From contig JAEUQA010000083.1 of assembly GCA_016789845.1 (NCBI GenBank), positions 1 through 64,000 of the forward strand: a stretch of 64,000 bases of DNA. The letters are read 5' to 3'. The stretch comes from Chromatiales bacterium (GTDB lineage: Bacteria > Pseudomonadota > Gammaproteobacteria > Steroidobacterales > GCA-2729495). Positions within the stretch are counted from its first letter, which is position 1. Every line of letters begins with the position of its first letter. Positions 19,181-28,201 of the stretch are shown piece by piece. The translations under genes and the position numbers were made by a program. The notes below the pieces were generated by a model that worked only from the letters and a program-made list of their open reading frames with translations, made no database searches and was not told the origin of the DNA.

Positions 19181-21788
19181 GCCCCAGTTCATAGGGGTGG
19201 GACAGGTGGGGATGCGACGGCACTGCCCGGACCTGGTAATGCAGGGCGCCGCACCAGGGAGGCCGCAACTCGACCCGGTACCGATGCGCGCCGTCGACCC
19301 CGGCCGGGCCGGCCGAGGCAAAGTCCTGGACGAAGACGTGGTCATCGCCCACCGACCGCAGCCCGGTTGCACTCGCGCCCCGCTCGGCGTACTGCCTGAC
19401 CGGCACGGTGAGGTCCGAGCACAGCTCGCGGGACACCACGCATTCCAGGCGGACGTCGCCCGGCGAGAGCCCGTTGAGCGCCACGTCCACCTCGATGGTG
19501 ACGCTCTCGCTGAAATCGATCCGGTTCCCGACCGTGTTCACCAGGCGCAGGGTAACGCCGGGCCAGGCGGCGCGAACCTGCTGCTTCCACTGCGCCAGGT
19601 CGCGGGCAACGGCGTACCCGTCCATGGCCAGGTGCTGGCCGCGGCGGGCCGCCGGGCCGTAGTACAGCGCGGCATAGTCGTGCACCACGCGGTTCATGTT
19701 GAACCGGGGCAGGATGGTGGCCATCGAGCGCTTGCACTTGCGAACCCAGCCCGGCGAGTAGCCGAGCCGTTCGTCACGGGCATAGTAGAGCGGGATGACC
19801 TCGTCCTGGAGGATCTCGTAGAGGGTCCGGGCGTCGTGGCGGTCGCGCTCGGCCGGGTCGCTGGTGTGGGTCGAGGGCGGAATCGCCCAGCCGTTCTCGC
19901 CGTCGTAGGCCTCGGCCCACCAGCCGTCGAGGACGCTGACGTTGACCCTCCCGTTGATCGCCGCCTTCATGCCCGATGTGCCGCTCGCTTCCATCGGATG
20001 GACCGGCGTGTTCAGCCAGACGTCGACACCGGAGGTGAGCAGGCGGCCCAGCCCCATGTCGTAGCCTTCGACGAGGAGCAGCTTGCCGAAGAATTCCGGC
20101 AGGTTGCTCACCCGGTGCAGTTCCTGCATGAGTTGCTGGCCCGGGCGGTCGGCCGGGTGGGCCTTGCCGGCGAAGATGAACACCACGGGACGCTGGTCCC
20201 GGTCGACGATCTCCTTCAGCCAGCCGAGGTCGTGGAGCAGCAGGGTGGCCCGCTTGTAGGTGGCGAAGCGGCGTCCGAAGCCGATGGTCAGCACATCAGG
20301 CCGTTCCGGGTCCAGGTACTTCAGGAGGCGGTGGATGTGGGCCTCCGAGAGCCGGTTCCGCGAGTGCTGGCGACGCAGCCGGTCCCGGAGGCCCGCGAGC
20401 ATCGCCGTCTTCACCTGCTGGCCGACGTACCAGAACCGTCCGTCGGGAATGTCGTCGATCTTCTTCGCGAGGTCCCGTTCCATCAGCTGGTAGGGCCAGG
20501 ACGGGCCCAGGTTCTGCTCCAGCAGGTCGCCCCACTCCGTCTGCATGAACGTGGGCACGTGCACGCCGTTCGTGACGAAGCCGATGGGATTCTCGGCCGC
20601 GGGAATCTCCGGCCAGTTGGCCGCGCAGATCTCCGCCGTGACCTGGCGGTGGATCCGGCTGACGCCATTGACGTGGCGGGAGCCGGTCAGGGCCAGGCGG
20701 GTCATGTTGAAGCCGGACTCCGGCCCGCCATCCGACCCCAGTTGCAGGAAGCCCTGCTCCCCGGTGCCCAGGTCGCTGACGAGCTTCCGGAAGTAGTCCA
20801 GCAGGACACCCCGGTCGAACACGTCGTGGCCCGCCGACACCGGCGTGTGGGTCGTGAACACGGTGCCGGCCGCGACGGCCTCGACCGCCGCGTTGAACTC
20901 GATGCCCTCCGCGACTAGCTCGCGGATCCGCTCCACGATCTGGAAGGCCGCATGGCCTTCGTTGATGTGCCATACCCGCGGGCGGATGCCGGCGGCACGC
21001 AGGGCGCGCACGCCGGCGATACCCAGGATGATCTCCTGCTGGAGGCGGGTCTGGCTGTCGCCGCCGTAGAGTTGCCGCGTGATCTGCCGGTCGGGCGGCT
21101 CATTCCGGGGCAGGTCCGTGTCCAGGAGCAGGACGGGAATCCTGCCGACATCCGCGCGCCAGGCCTTCACCGCGACCTGGCGGCCGGCCAGTTCGCAGGT
21201 CACGACGACTTCATTGCCCGCCGTATCCCGGGCCGGGTGGACCGGCGCGTCCTCGGCCTGGATGTAGCTGTACTCGGCGATCTGCTGCCCGTGCTCGTCG
21301 ATGCGCTGGTTGAAGTAGCCCTGGCGGTACAGGAGGCCCACGGCAACGAAGGGCAGGCCCAGGTCGCTGGCGGTCTTGCAGTGGTCGCCGGCCAGGATCC
21401 CGAGGCCCCCGGAGTAGATGGGAAAGCTCTCGTGGTAGCCGAACTCGGCGCAGAAGTAGGCGACCAGGTCTTCCGCCCCGAGGCCGGCGGGCTTGTACCC
21501 GGCCGTGCGCTGCTCCAGGTACGAGTCGTATTCGGCAAGGGCCCGGCGGTAGGCGCCCAGGAAAGTGTCGTTGCTGGCCGCCAGCTCCAGCACCGACTGG
21601 TCCACGCAGCGGAGGAAGACCCGCGGATTCCGCCCGGTCCTCCACCAGAGCTCCCGGTCGAGGATCTCGAAGAGGTTCCGGGTGGGGCGGTGCCAGCTGA
21701 ACCAGAGGTTGGAGGCGAGGTCGTTCAGCCGGCTGATGCGCTCCGGCAGGCGGGGCTGGACGTGAAGCGAGAACTGCTGACCGGTCAT
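19164..21788 (-). CDS. glgP: Alpha-glucan (glycogen) phosphorylase, DUF3417-containing type
   Basis: An 874-residue phosphorylase of the bacterial type with an N-terminal DUF3417 region ([20 protein letters not shown]). It releases glucose-1-phosphate from glycogen. The pyridoxal-phosphate lysine is Lys608 in [13 protein letters not shown], followed by [17 protein letters not shown]. The ATG is separated by a single base from the encoded CCA of the tRNA-Lys gene upstream on the same strand, leaving no room for a Shine-Dalgarno sequence outside the tRNA. Translation may be leaderless after tRNA 3' processing. Alternative downstream starts would cut into conserved sequence. The 3' end overlaps glgB by 17 bases. 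Confidence 0.95.
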
Positions 21789-21789
21789 G

Positions 21790-21865
21790 TGGTGGGCCGT
21801 GATGGACTTGAACCATCGACCAACGGATTAAAAGTCCGCTGCTCTACCAACTGAGCTAACGGCCC
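21790..21865 (-). tRNA. tRNA-Lys (anticodon TTT)
   Basis: On the minus strand, a complete cloverleaf of 76 bases including the encoded CCA. The acceptor stem GGGCCGT pairs with ACGGCCC, the D-arm is TAGCTCAGTTGGTAGAGC, the anticodon loop CTTTTAA has anticodon TTT, and the T-arm has GGTTCAAGTCC. It lies 84 bp after queC and one base before the glgP start codon. Confidence 0.97.
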
Positions 21866-21949
21866 GGGACAAATCCCCACGCAAGAGGAAGAAGTGTGAA
21901 TGAGGATTCCTTGGTTGATCGAGGGAGGATGACGCAACAGCCCGACATT

Positions 21950-22627
21950 TTAGCGATAGCGGGTGGGATCCGCCACGCCGGCGGCGACGAAGCCCGCCCG
22001 CCGGAGGTGGCAGGCGTCACAGTTTCCGCAGGCCTCCCCTGCTGGCGTCGCCTGGTAGCAGGACACGGTCGCGGCGAAGTCGACACCCAGGTCGAGTCCG
22101 GCCCGGACGATTTCCGCCTTGCTCATCCTGAGCAGGGGTGCGTGCAGGACGATGGGCCGGCCCTCGACACCGCGCTTCGTGGCCAGGTTCGCCAGCTGCT
22201 GGAACGCGTCGATGTAGGCGGGACGGCAGTCGGGGTAGCCCGAGTAGTCCACCGCGTTCATGCCGGCGTAGATCCGGTCCGCATCGAGCACCTCGGCGAG
22301 CCCCAGCGCAAAGGCCAGGAAGACGGTATTCCGGGCAGGCACGTAGGTTATCGGGATGCCACGACCGCCTCCGGCATCGCCGCGGATGGGCACGGCCAGA
22401 CTATCGTCAGTCAGTGCCGACCCGCCGAAGCCACCGAGGTCGATGGTCAGCGTCCGGTGCGTGCTGGCGCCGAGCTGCCTGGCGATGACGGCCGCTGCCT
22501 CGAGTTCGGCCCGGTGTCGCTGGCCATAGTCGAAGCTCAGCGCGTGGCACTCGCAGCCGTCCCGCCGGGCCATCGCCAGGCAAGTCGCGGAGTCCATGCC
22601 CCCGGACAACAGCACCACGGCCCGCAT
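21950..22627 (-). CDS. queC: 7-cyano-7-deazaguanine synthase
   Basis: A 225-residue ATP-dependent enzyme that converts 7-carboxy-7-deazaguanine to preQ0, the precursor of queuosine in tRNA. The N-terminal PP-loop [10 protein letters not shown], the substrate-side [15 protein letters not shown], and four C-terminal Cys (SCYQ and CGNCDAC) that bind zinc are all seen. It follows queE by 32 bp at the tail of the ruv-tol-que operon and precedes tRNA-Lys. Confidence 0.96.
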   Translation of the reverse strand: MRAVVLLSGGMDSATCLAMARRDGCECHALSFDYGQRHRAELEAAAVIARQLGASTHRTLTIDLGGFGGSALTDDSLAVPIRGDAGGGRGIPITYVPARNTVFLAFALGLAEVLDADRIYAGMNAVDYSGYPDCRPAYIDAFQQLANLATKRGVEGRPIVLHAPLLRMSKAEIVRAGLDLGVDFAATVSCYQATPAGEACGNCDACHLRRAGFVAAGVADPTRYR

Positions 22628-22659
22628 GCGTTAAGGCACCCCTCGCCCGTTCCGGAGGC

Positions 22660-23301
22660 TCAGTGCCCGGCGGCATCGCCCCACAGGTACTTGTGGAGCT
22701 GGACCTGGAAACGCACGGGCAGGCGGTCGGCGAGGATCCACTCCGCCAGCTCCCGGGCCGGCTGCTGCTCCCAGGCGGGCGAGAACAGGACCTCGCAGCG
22801 CGCCGGCAGGGCGTGCTCCCGCAGTGCCGCCCGCGCCCACTCGTAGTCCGCGCGGTTGCAGATGACGAACTTGACCTGGTCATCCCGCTTCAGGTGGGGC
22901 AGGTTGGCCCAGAGATTGCGGGCCTCCTCGCCGGACGCGGGCGTCTTCAGGTCCAGGACGACGACGACACGCCGGTCGACAGCCGAGATGTCCAGCGCGC
23001 CACTGGTCTCCAGCGACACCTGATACCCGGCGTCGCAGAGCGCGGCCAGCAGGTCGTGGCAGGCCGGCTGGGCCAGGGGCTCGCCGCCCGTGACGCAGAC
23101 GTGGCGCACCTCGAAGGCCGCGACCGACGCCAGGATGTCGTCGATGCCCAGACGCTGCCCGCCGTGGAAGGCGTAGGCAGTGTCGCAATACGCGCAGCGC
23201 AACGGGCAGCCCGTCAACCGCACGAATGCGGAGGGCCAGCCCACGGGACGGGACTCGCCCTGGAGCGAGTGGAAGATCTCGGTGATGCGAAGTGCGGACA
23301 A
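22660..23301 (-). CDS. queE: 7-carboxy-7-deazaguanine synthase (radical SAM)
   Basis: A 213-residue radical-SAM enzyme that contracts 6-carboxytetrahydropterin to 7-carboxy-7-deazaguanine. The CxxxCxxC cluster motif is Cys32-Cys36-Cys39 in GCPLRCAYCD; the SAM-binding GGEPL segment (VTGGEPLAQP) follows. The N-terminus MSALRITEIFHSLQGES is typical of the family. It lies 11 bp after cpoB, upstream of queC. The preceding pathway enzymes FolE and QueD are not in the window. Confidence 0.95.
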   Translation of the reverse strand: MSALRITEIFHSLQGESRPVGWPSAFVRLTGCPLRCAYCDTAYAFHGGQRLGIDDILASVAAFEVRHVCVTGGEPLAQPACHDLLAALCDAGYQVSLETSGALDISAVDRRVVVVLDLKTPASGEEARNLWANLPHLKRDDQVKFVICNRADYEWARAALREHALPARCEVLFSPAWEQQPARELAEWILADRLPVRFQVQLHKYLWGDAAGH

Positions 23302-23312
23302 GGCGGTCGGCG

Positions 23313-24110
23313 CTAGAGGCCTTCGCTGGTCATCCGTTCGAGCCGCTGGCCCGCCAGGCGGGCCGCGGTGGTTTCCGGATAGTTGGCCACCACGGACTGG
23401 AGGGATGTGCGGGCGGCGGCGAACCGCTTCAGTTCGTAATTGCAGTAGCCGATCTTCAGGAGGGCATCCGGGATCTTGCGCGACTTCGGGTACTTGTCCA
23501 CCACCACCGTGAAGGCCGGCAGGGCCTTGTCGTAGGCCTGGCTCACGTAGTGGGTCTCGGCGAGCCAGTACTGGGCGTTGTCAGACAGGGAACTGTCCGG
23601 AAAGGCGATCATGAACTGGGTCAGGGCGGCGCTGGCTTCCTTGTAGCGCCCCTGCTTGAGCAGTTCGAAGGCAGCCTGGTAGTTGGCCCGGTCGGTGCCG
23701 CCCGGGACCGGCAGCTGCCCGGGCCGCAGCTCGCCACCATCCAGCACGCTGCGCCCATCCGCACTGGGGGCACGCTGGTTGCCCAGGGACTTCTCCAGGT
23801 TCTGCAGCCGCTGGTCCACGTCCAGGTACTGCTGCTTCTGGGCCGTGCCGCCCTGGTCAAGCTTGAACTGCAGCTGGTCGACCTGCTCCCGAAGCGCCTG
23901 GTTGTCCTTCTGCAGCTGCTCGATCTGCTTCAGGAGGTTCACCAGCCCCTCGCTGTCGATCACGCGCTCGACACGGGCTACCCGCGCATCCAGCTCCGTC
24001 TGCCTGATGTAGAGGGGGTCCTCCTCCGGCGGCGCCATCATGGCGCAACCGGACAGGAGCAGCAGCGGCAGGAAACCGCCGGTGCGCGGGAGATGAAGGA
24101 CGCCGTTCAT
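23313..24110 (-). CDS. cpoB: Cell division coordinator CpoB (YbgF), Tol-Pal associated
   Basis: A 265-residue periplasmic protein that links Tol-Pal function with peptidoglycan synthesis at the septum. After an N-terminal hydrophobic segment there is a coiled coil (about residues 35-95, with LLKQIEQLQKDNQALREQVD) that trimerises the protein, then TPR repeats to the C-terminus (YQAAFELLKQGRYKEASAAL, AQYWLAETHYVSQAYDKAL). The leader ends LLLLSGC, a lipobox-like sequence, so this copy may be a lipoprotein, unlike the E. coli protein. The start has GGAG eight bases upstream; an ATG 18 bases earlier is less likely. Spacing is 18 bp from pal and 11 bp to queE. Confidence 0.92.
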   Translation of the reverse strand: MNGVLHLPRTGGFLPLLLLSGCAMMAPPEEDPLYIRQTELDARVARVERVIDSEGLVNLLKQIEQLQKDNQALREQVDQLQFKLDQGGTAQKQQYLDVDQRLQNLEKSLGNQRAPSADGRSVLDGGELRPGQLPVPGGTDRANYQAAFELLKQGRYKEASAALTQFMIAFPDSSLSDNAQYWLAETHYVSQAYDKALPAFTVVVDKYPKSRKIPDALLKIGYCNYELKRFAAARTSLQSVVANYPETTAARLAGQRLERMTSEGL

Positions 24111-24128
24111 GAGCAATCTCCGGGGCAC

Positions 24129-24668
24129 TTACTGCCCGTAGACGATCTCGACACGACGGTTCAGGGACCAGGCCTCGTCGTCGCTGCCGATGACGGCGGG
24201 GCGCTCCTCGCCGAAGCTCACCGTGGCGATCTGGTCGGACACCCCGCCCTGGAGCAGCAGCACGTTGCGCACCGACTGGGCGCGCTTCTCGCCGAGGCCG
24301 ATGTTGTACTCGCGGCTGCCGCGCTCATCCGCATGCCCCTCGAGGCGCACCCGGGCCGACGGGTTCGACGACAGGTACCGGGCATGGGCCTGGAGGATGG
24401 CGTTGTACTCGGGCTTGATGTCGAAGCGGTCGAACTCGAAGTAGATGATGCGGTTCTCCTGGGAGGCGCCGGGGCCGCCGAGGGCACCGCTGCCGCCACC
24501 GCCCATGGCACCGCCCTGGCCCATGCTGCCATCGCCCATGCCGGCTGAAGAGGCGCCGCCCTGCCCGGCGCCGGCAGCACCGTCGTCAACCGTGGACTTG
24601 GAGGGGCCGGCACAGGCCGTCACGAGGCAAACGACCAGCAGGGCAGCAAGCGTCTTGAGGTTCTTCAT
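24129..24668 (-). CDS. pal: Peptidoglycan-associated lipoprotein Pal
   Basis: A 179-residue outer-membrane lipoprotein that binds peptidoglycan and works with TolB to constrict the outer membrane during division. The signal peptide ends at the lipobox LVTAC. A flexible Gly/Ala/Met-rich linker follows, then the OmpA-like domain with IIYFEFDRFDIKPEYNAIL and the peptidoglycan-binding region LEGHADERGSREYNIGLG. The ATG at MKNLKT was chosen because AGGAG lies nine bases upstream; the ATG six bases earlier is too close to it. The gene lies between tolB and cpoB. Confidence 0.97.
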   Translation of the reverse strand: MKNLKTLAALLVVCLVTACAGPSKSTVDDGAAGAGQGGASSAGMGDGSMGQGGAMGGGGSGALGGPGASQENRIIYFEFDRFDIKPEYNAILQAHARYLSSNPSARVRLEGHADERGSREYNIGLGEKRAQSVRNVLLLQGGVSDQIATVSFGEERPAVIGSDDEAWSLNRRVEIVYGQ

Positions 24669-24718
24669 GGGCATCAACTCCTGAAACCAGTACTTAACCG
24701 ATACGAACTGAACAAACA

Positions 24719-26065
24719 CTAATTGGGCGGAAAGGGCGACCAGGCAGGCTCCCGGACGTCGCCCTCCAGGGCCGAGATGCGCTGCTTGATCCGGCCGTTG
24801 GCACTGACCGTGGCGAGCACCCCCCGGGCACCCTCGCGGGTCGCGTAGATCAGCATTTCACCATTGGGAGCAAAGCTCGGCGATTCATCGAGCCGCCCGG
24901 ACGACAGCACCTGGGTGGTGGACCGCGCGAGATCGACGGTGGCAATTCTATAGTTGCCACGGTCGTTATGCACTACGGCCAGCTGCTTCCCGTCGGGCGC
25001 GACGCGGGGCCGCGCATTGTAGGACCCTTCGAAAGTCACCCGCTGCGCGCGGCCGCCGTCTGCCGCAACCCGGTAGACCTGGGGTCCACCCGCGGCATCG
25101 GAGGTGAAATAGATCTGGCTGCCATCCACGGACCAGGCGGGTTCGGTGTCGATGGCGGGACCGCTCGTCAGCCGGGTGAGGACCTGGGTATTGAGGTCGA
25201 GCGTGTAGATGTCGAGATTGCCGTCCTGGCGGGACAGCGACACGGCCAGCTTCCGCCCGTCCGGCGACCAGGCCGGCGCCCCGTTGACGCCGGGGCGGGC
25301 CGACACGCGCTTGCGCGAGCCGGAGCGGAGGTCCTGCACGTAGATTTCCGAGCGGCGCGACTCGAAGGACACGTAGGCGATCTGTCGCCCGTCGGGGGAC
25401 CAGGCCGGCGACATGATCGGCTCGGGCGACTCCACCATCACCCGGGGGTTCTCGCCGTCCGCATCGGCGATCACGAGCCGGTAGCTGCTCTTGACCTGGC
25501 CCTGGGCCTGGCCCGGCGCGCGCACCACGGTGACGTAGGCAATCCGCGTGGAGAAGACGCCGCGCACCCCGGTGAGCTTCTCGTAGATCAGGTCCGCCAC
25601 CCGGTGGGCACTGCGCCGGAAATCCGCCGCGGTGGCCGGCTGCCGGTAGCCCAGCAGCTGCTCGCCCCGGAGCACGTCGAACACCTGGAACTGGATCTCG
25701 TACTGGTCCGGGCCCGGCTGCAGGACCCGGCCAATGACGAGCACCTCGCTGCCCTGCCGCCGCCAGTCATCGAACTTCACGTCGGCGCCGGTCGTGGGCT
25801 TCTGCAGCATGTCCTTGCGGTCGAGGGGCGCGAAGCGCCCGGAGCGGGCCAGGTCCGCCGCGACGATGGCGGCCGCGTCGAGGGGTGGGGCTGCGCCGCT
25901 GCCCTGCCAGCCGAAGGGCACCACGGCGATCGGCAGGGCCGTGTCGACGCCCTGAGTGATCTCGATCTGCAGCTCGGCCCGCGCCGGGTTCGCCAAGGTC
26001 AGTACCAGGGTCAGTGCCAGGACGAGTGCGGCAGCCAGAGGCGTAGCGATGTAGCGCATGGTCAT
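24719..26065 (-). CDS. tolB: Tol-Pal system translocation protein TolB
   Basis: A 448-residue periplasmic protein. The signal peptide is followed by an N-terminal alpha/beta domain (LPIAVVPFGWQGS, VLVIGRVLQPG) and a six-blade beta-propeller with repeated AWSPDGRxIAY-type motifs. TolB shuttles between Pal and TolA. The start MTMRYIA is preceded by AGGG six bases upstream. The reading frame is open far upstream through tolA, but that extension translates a non-Tol sequence and is not part of the gene. It follows tolA by 35 bp. Confidence 0.97.
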   Translation of the reverse strand: MTMRYIATPLAAALVLALTLVLTLANPARAELQIEITQGVDTALPIAVVPFGWQGSGAAPPLDAAAIVAADLARSGRFAPLDRKDMLQKPTTGADVKFDDWRRQGSEVLVIGRVLQPGPDQYEIQFQVFDVLRGEQLLGYRQPATAADFRRSAHRVADLIYEKLTGVRGVFSTRIAYVTVVRAPGQAQGQVKSSYRLVIADADGENPRVMVESPEPIMSPAWSPDGRQIAYVSFESRRSEIYVQDLRSGSRKRVSARPGVNGAPAWSPDGRKLAVSLSRQDGNLDIYTLDLNTQVLTRLTSGPAIDTEPAWSVDGSQIYFTSDAAGGPQVYRVAADGGRAQRVTFEGSYNARPRVAPDGKQLAVVHNDRGNYRIATVDLARSTTQVLSSGRLDESPSFAPNGEMLIYATREGARGVLATVSANGRIKQRISALEGDVREPAWSPFPPN

Positions 26066-26100
26066 GGGTATCCCTGGGCTCCCGCGTTCCGGGGCGGCCG

Positions 26101-26979
26101 TTATTGTTCCGGTTTGAAGGTAAAGCGCAAGTTTCGCTCGAAGAGCGCGGGGTCGGCGGGAGGCGGCAGGGGCGATGCCCGCAGCACGGCGGCCTCGATG
26201 GAGCGGCGGACAGCCTCGTCTGCATTGCAGCGTCCCATCCGCACGGCACTCACCTCGCCGCCGGGAATCTGGGTCACGAGGACCTCGCATTCCAGGCCCG
26301 GCTTCGCCCCCGGCGGACGGACCCAGTTGCGCTCGACCTTCTGGCGAATCACGGCCACGTAGTCGGCGAGGGCGCCGGAGTTGGTGGCGGCCAGCAGCCG
26401 CTCCTCTTCCTCCAGCTGCCGGTCGAACTCCCGGGCGGCGGCCTCCTTCGCCGCCTGCTGGCGTTCCGCCTCGGCCTTCTCCTTCGCGGCTTTCTCCTTC
26501 GCGGCCTTTTCCTGTTCGGCTTTTTCCTTCGCGGCCTTCTGCTTCTCGGCCTCGGCCTTCGCCCGCTCTGCCGCTGCCTTTTCCTGCCGCTGCTTTTCGG
26601 CCGCCTGTTCCTTTTCCAGCCGTAGCTGCTCGGCCTTGCGCTGCTCGACGGCGGGATCGGGCTTCGGCTTCGGTGGCGGCTCCACCTTCGGCTCTGGCTT
26701 CGGCTCTGGCATCCGCTCCGGCTTTGGTTCGGGCTTCGGTTCGGGCTTCGGTTCGGGTTTGGGCTCCGCGCTCGGCTTGGGCGCAGGCGGTGGCGCTGTC
26801 CTGGGTCGCCGGTTCGTCGGCGATTCGACGACCGTGGCCTTGATGGCCAGCTGGGTGGGCGGCGGGTCGTGGGGCAGCGAGAAGCCGCCAGTCAGCACGA
26901 TGACGACGAGCAGGCCGTGACCTGCCAGGGACCACAGGATTGCCCGGTCGTCGCGCCTTCCAGCCGCTCTTGCAGTCAT
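26101..26979 (-). CDS. tolA: Tol-Pal system protein TolA
   Basis: A 292-residue inner-membrane-anchored protein that spans the periplasm to reach TolB/Pal. There is one membrane helix (ILWSLAGHGLLVVIVLTGGF, about residues 14-33), a Pro-rich stretch with repeated EPKP units (about 75-105), a long charged helix of Ala, Glu and Lys (about 110-205) and a C-terminal domain with DYVAVIRQKVERNWVRPPG and a conserved Cys pair (LECEV, GRCNADE). The EPKP repeats are encoded by near-identical 12-base units, likely prone to copy-number change. It follows tolR by 40 bp. Confidence 0.95.
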   Translation of the reverse strand: MTARAAGRRDDRAILWSLAGHGLLVVIVLTGGFSLPHDPPPTQLAIKATVVESPTNRRPRTAPPPAPKPSAEPKPEPKPEPKPEPKPERMPEPKPEPKVEPPPKPKPDPAVEQRKAEQLRLEKEQAAEKQRQEKAAAERAKAEAEKQKAAKEKAEQEKAAKEKAAKEKAEAERQQAAKEAAAREFDRQLEEEERLLAATNSGALADYVAVIRQKVERNWVRPPGAKPGLECEVLVTQIPGGEVSAVRMGRCNADEAVRRSIEAAVLRASPLPPPADPALFERNLRFTFKPEQ

Positions 26980-27019
26980 CCGTGACCGTTCCGCAAGTGG
27001 TGCGCCCCCCGAACCCTCG

Positions 27020-27460
27020 TCAGCTCCGTCGCCGGGGGGCCGCCGGCGCCTCCGTCAGGAAGCCCACGCTCGCCGCACCGGCCTGCTGCAGCAGGACCAT
27101 GGCCCGGACGACGGTGCCGTAGGGCACGCGCTGGTCCGCCTTGACCAGGACGGGCGTCTGCGGATTACGGCGCAGCACCGCCCCGGCCAGTTCCACCACC
27201 CGCTCCTCCGGGATCGGGGCTTCCTCGTCGTCACCCACGTTCAGGTAGAGATCGCCCGACTCGTTGATGGACAGGACCAGGGGCTCCTGGTTCTGCTGGG
27301 TGACGATCGGATCGGCCGCAGCCCTGGGCAGCTGCACGTCGATGCCCTGGGTCAGCAGCGGCGCCGTGACCATGAAGATGACGAGCAGCACCAGCATGAC
27401 GTCGATGTAGGGGACGACGTTGATCTCGCCCATCAGCCGTCGCTTGCGGGTCTTGCGCAT
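27020..27460 (-). CDS. tolR: Tol-Pal system protein TolR
   Basis: A 146-residue ExbD/TolR family protein. With TolQ it forms the proton channel that energises TolA. The single membrane helix INVVPYIDVMLVLLVIFM carries the conserved proton-carrying Asp. The periplasmic domain includes QLPRAAADP and PVLVKADQRVPYGTVVRAM. It lies 4 bp after tolQ, indicating cotranslation. Confidence 0.97.
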   Translation of the reverse strand: MRKTRKRRLMGEINVVPYIDVMLVLLVIFMVTAPLLTQGIDVQLPRAAADPIVTQQNQEPLVLSINESGDLYLNVGDDEEAPIPEERVVELAGAVLRRNPQTPVLVKADQRVPYGTVVRAMVLLQQAGAASVGFLTEAPAAPRRRS

Positions 27461-27464
27461 GGGC

Positions 27465-28199
27465 CTAGCGGCCGCCCGGGGATGGTGCGGGCACCTGAAC
27501 CTGAACCTGGGCCTGGGGATGCGCCCGCGAATGGGCGTGCCGCTGCAGGACGCTGAAGAACTCCTCGATGAAGCTGTCGTAGCGGACCTCGAGGCGGCTG
27601 ACCTTGTCGGCGTAGCGGTTGTAGGCGATCACGGCCGGGATCGCCGCGAAGAGGCCGATGGCCGTCGCCACGAGGGCCTCCGCAATGCCGGGCGCCACCG
27701 CCGCGAGCGTTGCGGACTGCACACTGCCGAGGCCAAGGAAGGAATTCATGATGCCCCAGACCGTGCCGAAGAGGCCGACGTAGGGACTGGTGGACCCGAT
27801 GGTGGCCAGGGTGGACAGGCTCTCCTCCAGCCGGTCCATCTCCCGCATCTGGGCCACGTGCATGGCCCGCCTGACGCCCTCGAGGACCTGGTCAGCCGGC
27901 ATCGCGGCCTGCTCCGACAACCGGCGGAACTCCCGGAACCCGGCCTCGAACAGGCCCGCCATGTCGGCGGGCGGCTCGCCGGCCCGGGTCACGTCGCCGT
28001 AGATCGCGGTGAGATCCCCGCCCGACCAGAAACTGGTTTCGAAGGCGTCGGAGCCGGCGACCGCCTGGCGCAGCACGCTCCGCTTGCGCACGATGATCGC
28101 CCAGGAGGTCAGGGAGGCGGCGAGCAGCAGCAGCATGACCAGCTGGACCACCAGGCTGGCGGACAGGATCAGGTCAACGATCGACGTGTTAGCCGGCAT
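27465..28199 (-). CDS. tolQ: Tol-Pal system protein TolQ
   Basis: A 244-residue MotA/TolQ/ExbB family inner-membrane protein with three helices: an N-terminal one (SLVVQLVMLLLLAASLTSWA) and a pair around YVGLFGTVWGIMNSFLGLG and GIAEALVATAIGLFAAIPAVIAY. It is the channel subunit that couples proton flow to TolA movement. The gene begins 2 bp after the ruvB stop. The thioesterase gene ybgC, often present just upstream of tolQ in gammaproteobacteria, is absent here. Confidence 0.97.
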   Translation of the reverse strand: MPANTSIVDLILSASLVVQLVMLLLLAASLTSWAIIVRKRSVLRQAVAGSDAFETSFWSGGDLTAIYGDVTRAGEPPADMAGLFEAGFREFRRLSEQAAMPADQVLEGVRRAMHVAQMREMDRLEESLSTLATIGSTSPYVGLFGTVWGIMNSFLGLGSVQSATLAAVAPGIAEALVATAIGLFAAIPAVIAYNRYADKVSRLEVRYDSFIEEFFSVLQRHAHSRAHPQAQVQVQVPAPSPGGR

Positions 28200-28201
28200 C
28201 G

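Noticed and set aside
26066..26935. An N-terminal extension of tolB to 738 residues
   Set aside because: The extension overlaps tolA in another frame. TolB has a good signal peptide and ribosome-binding site at 26065.
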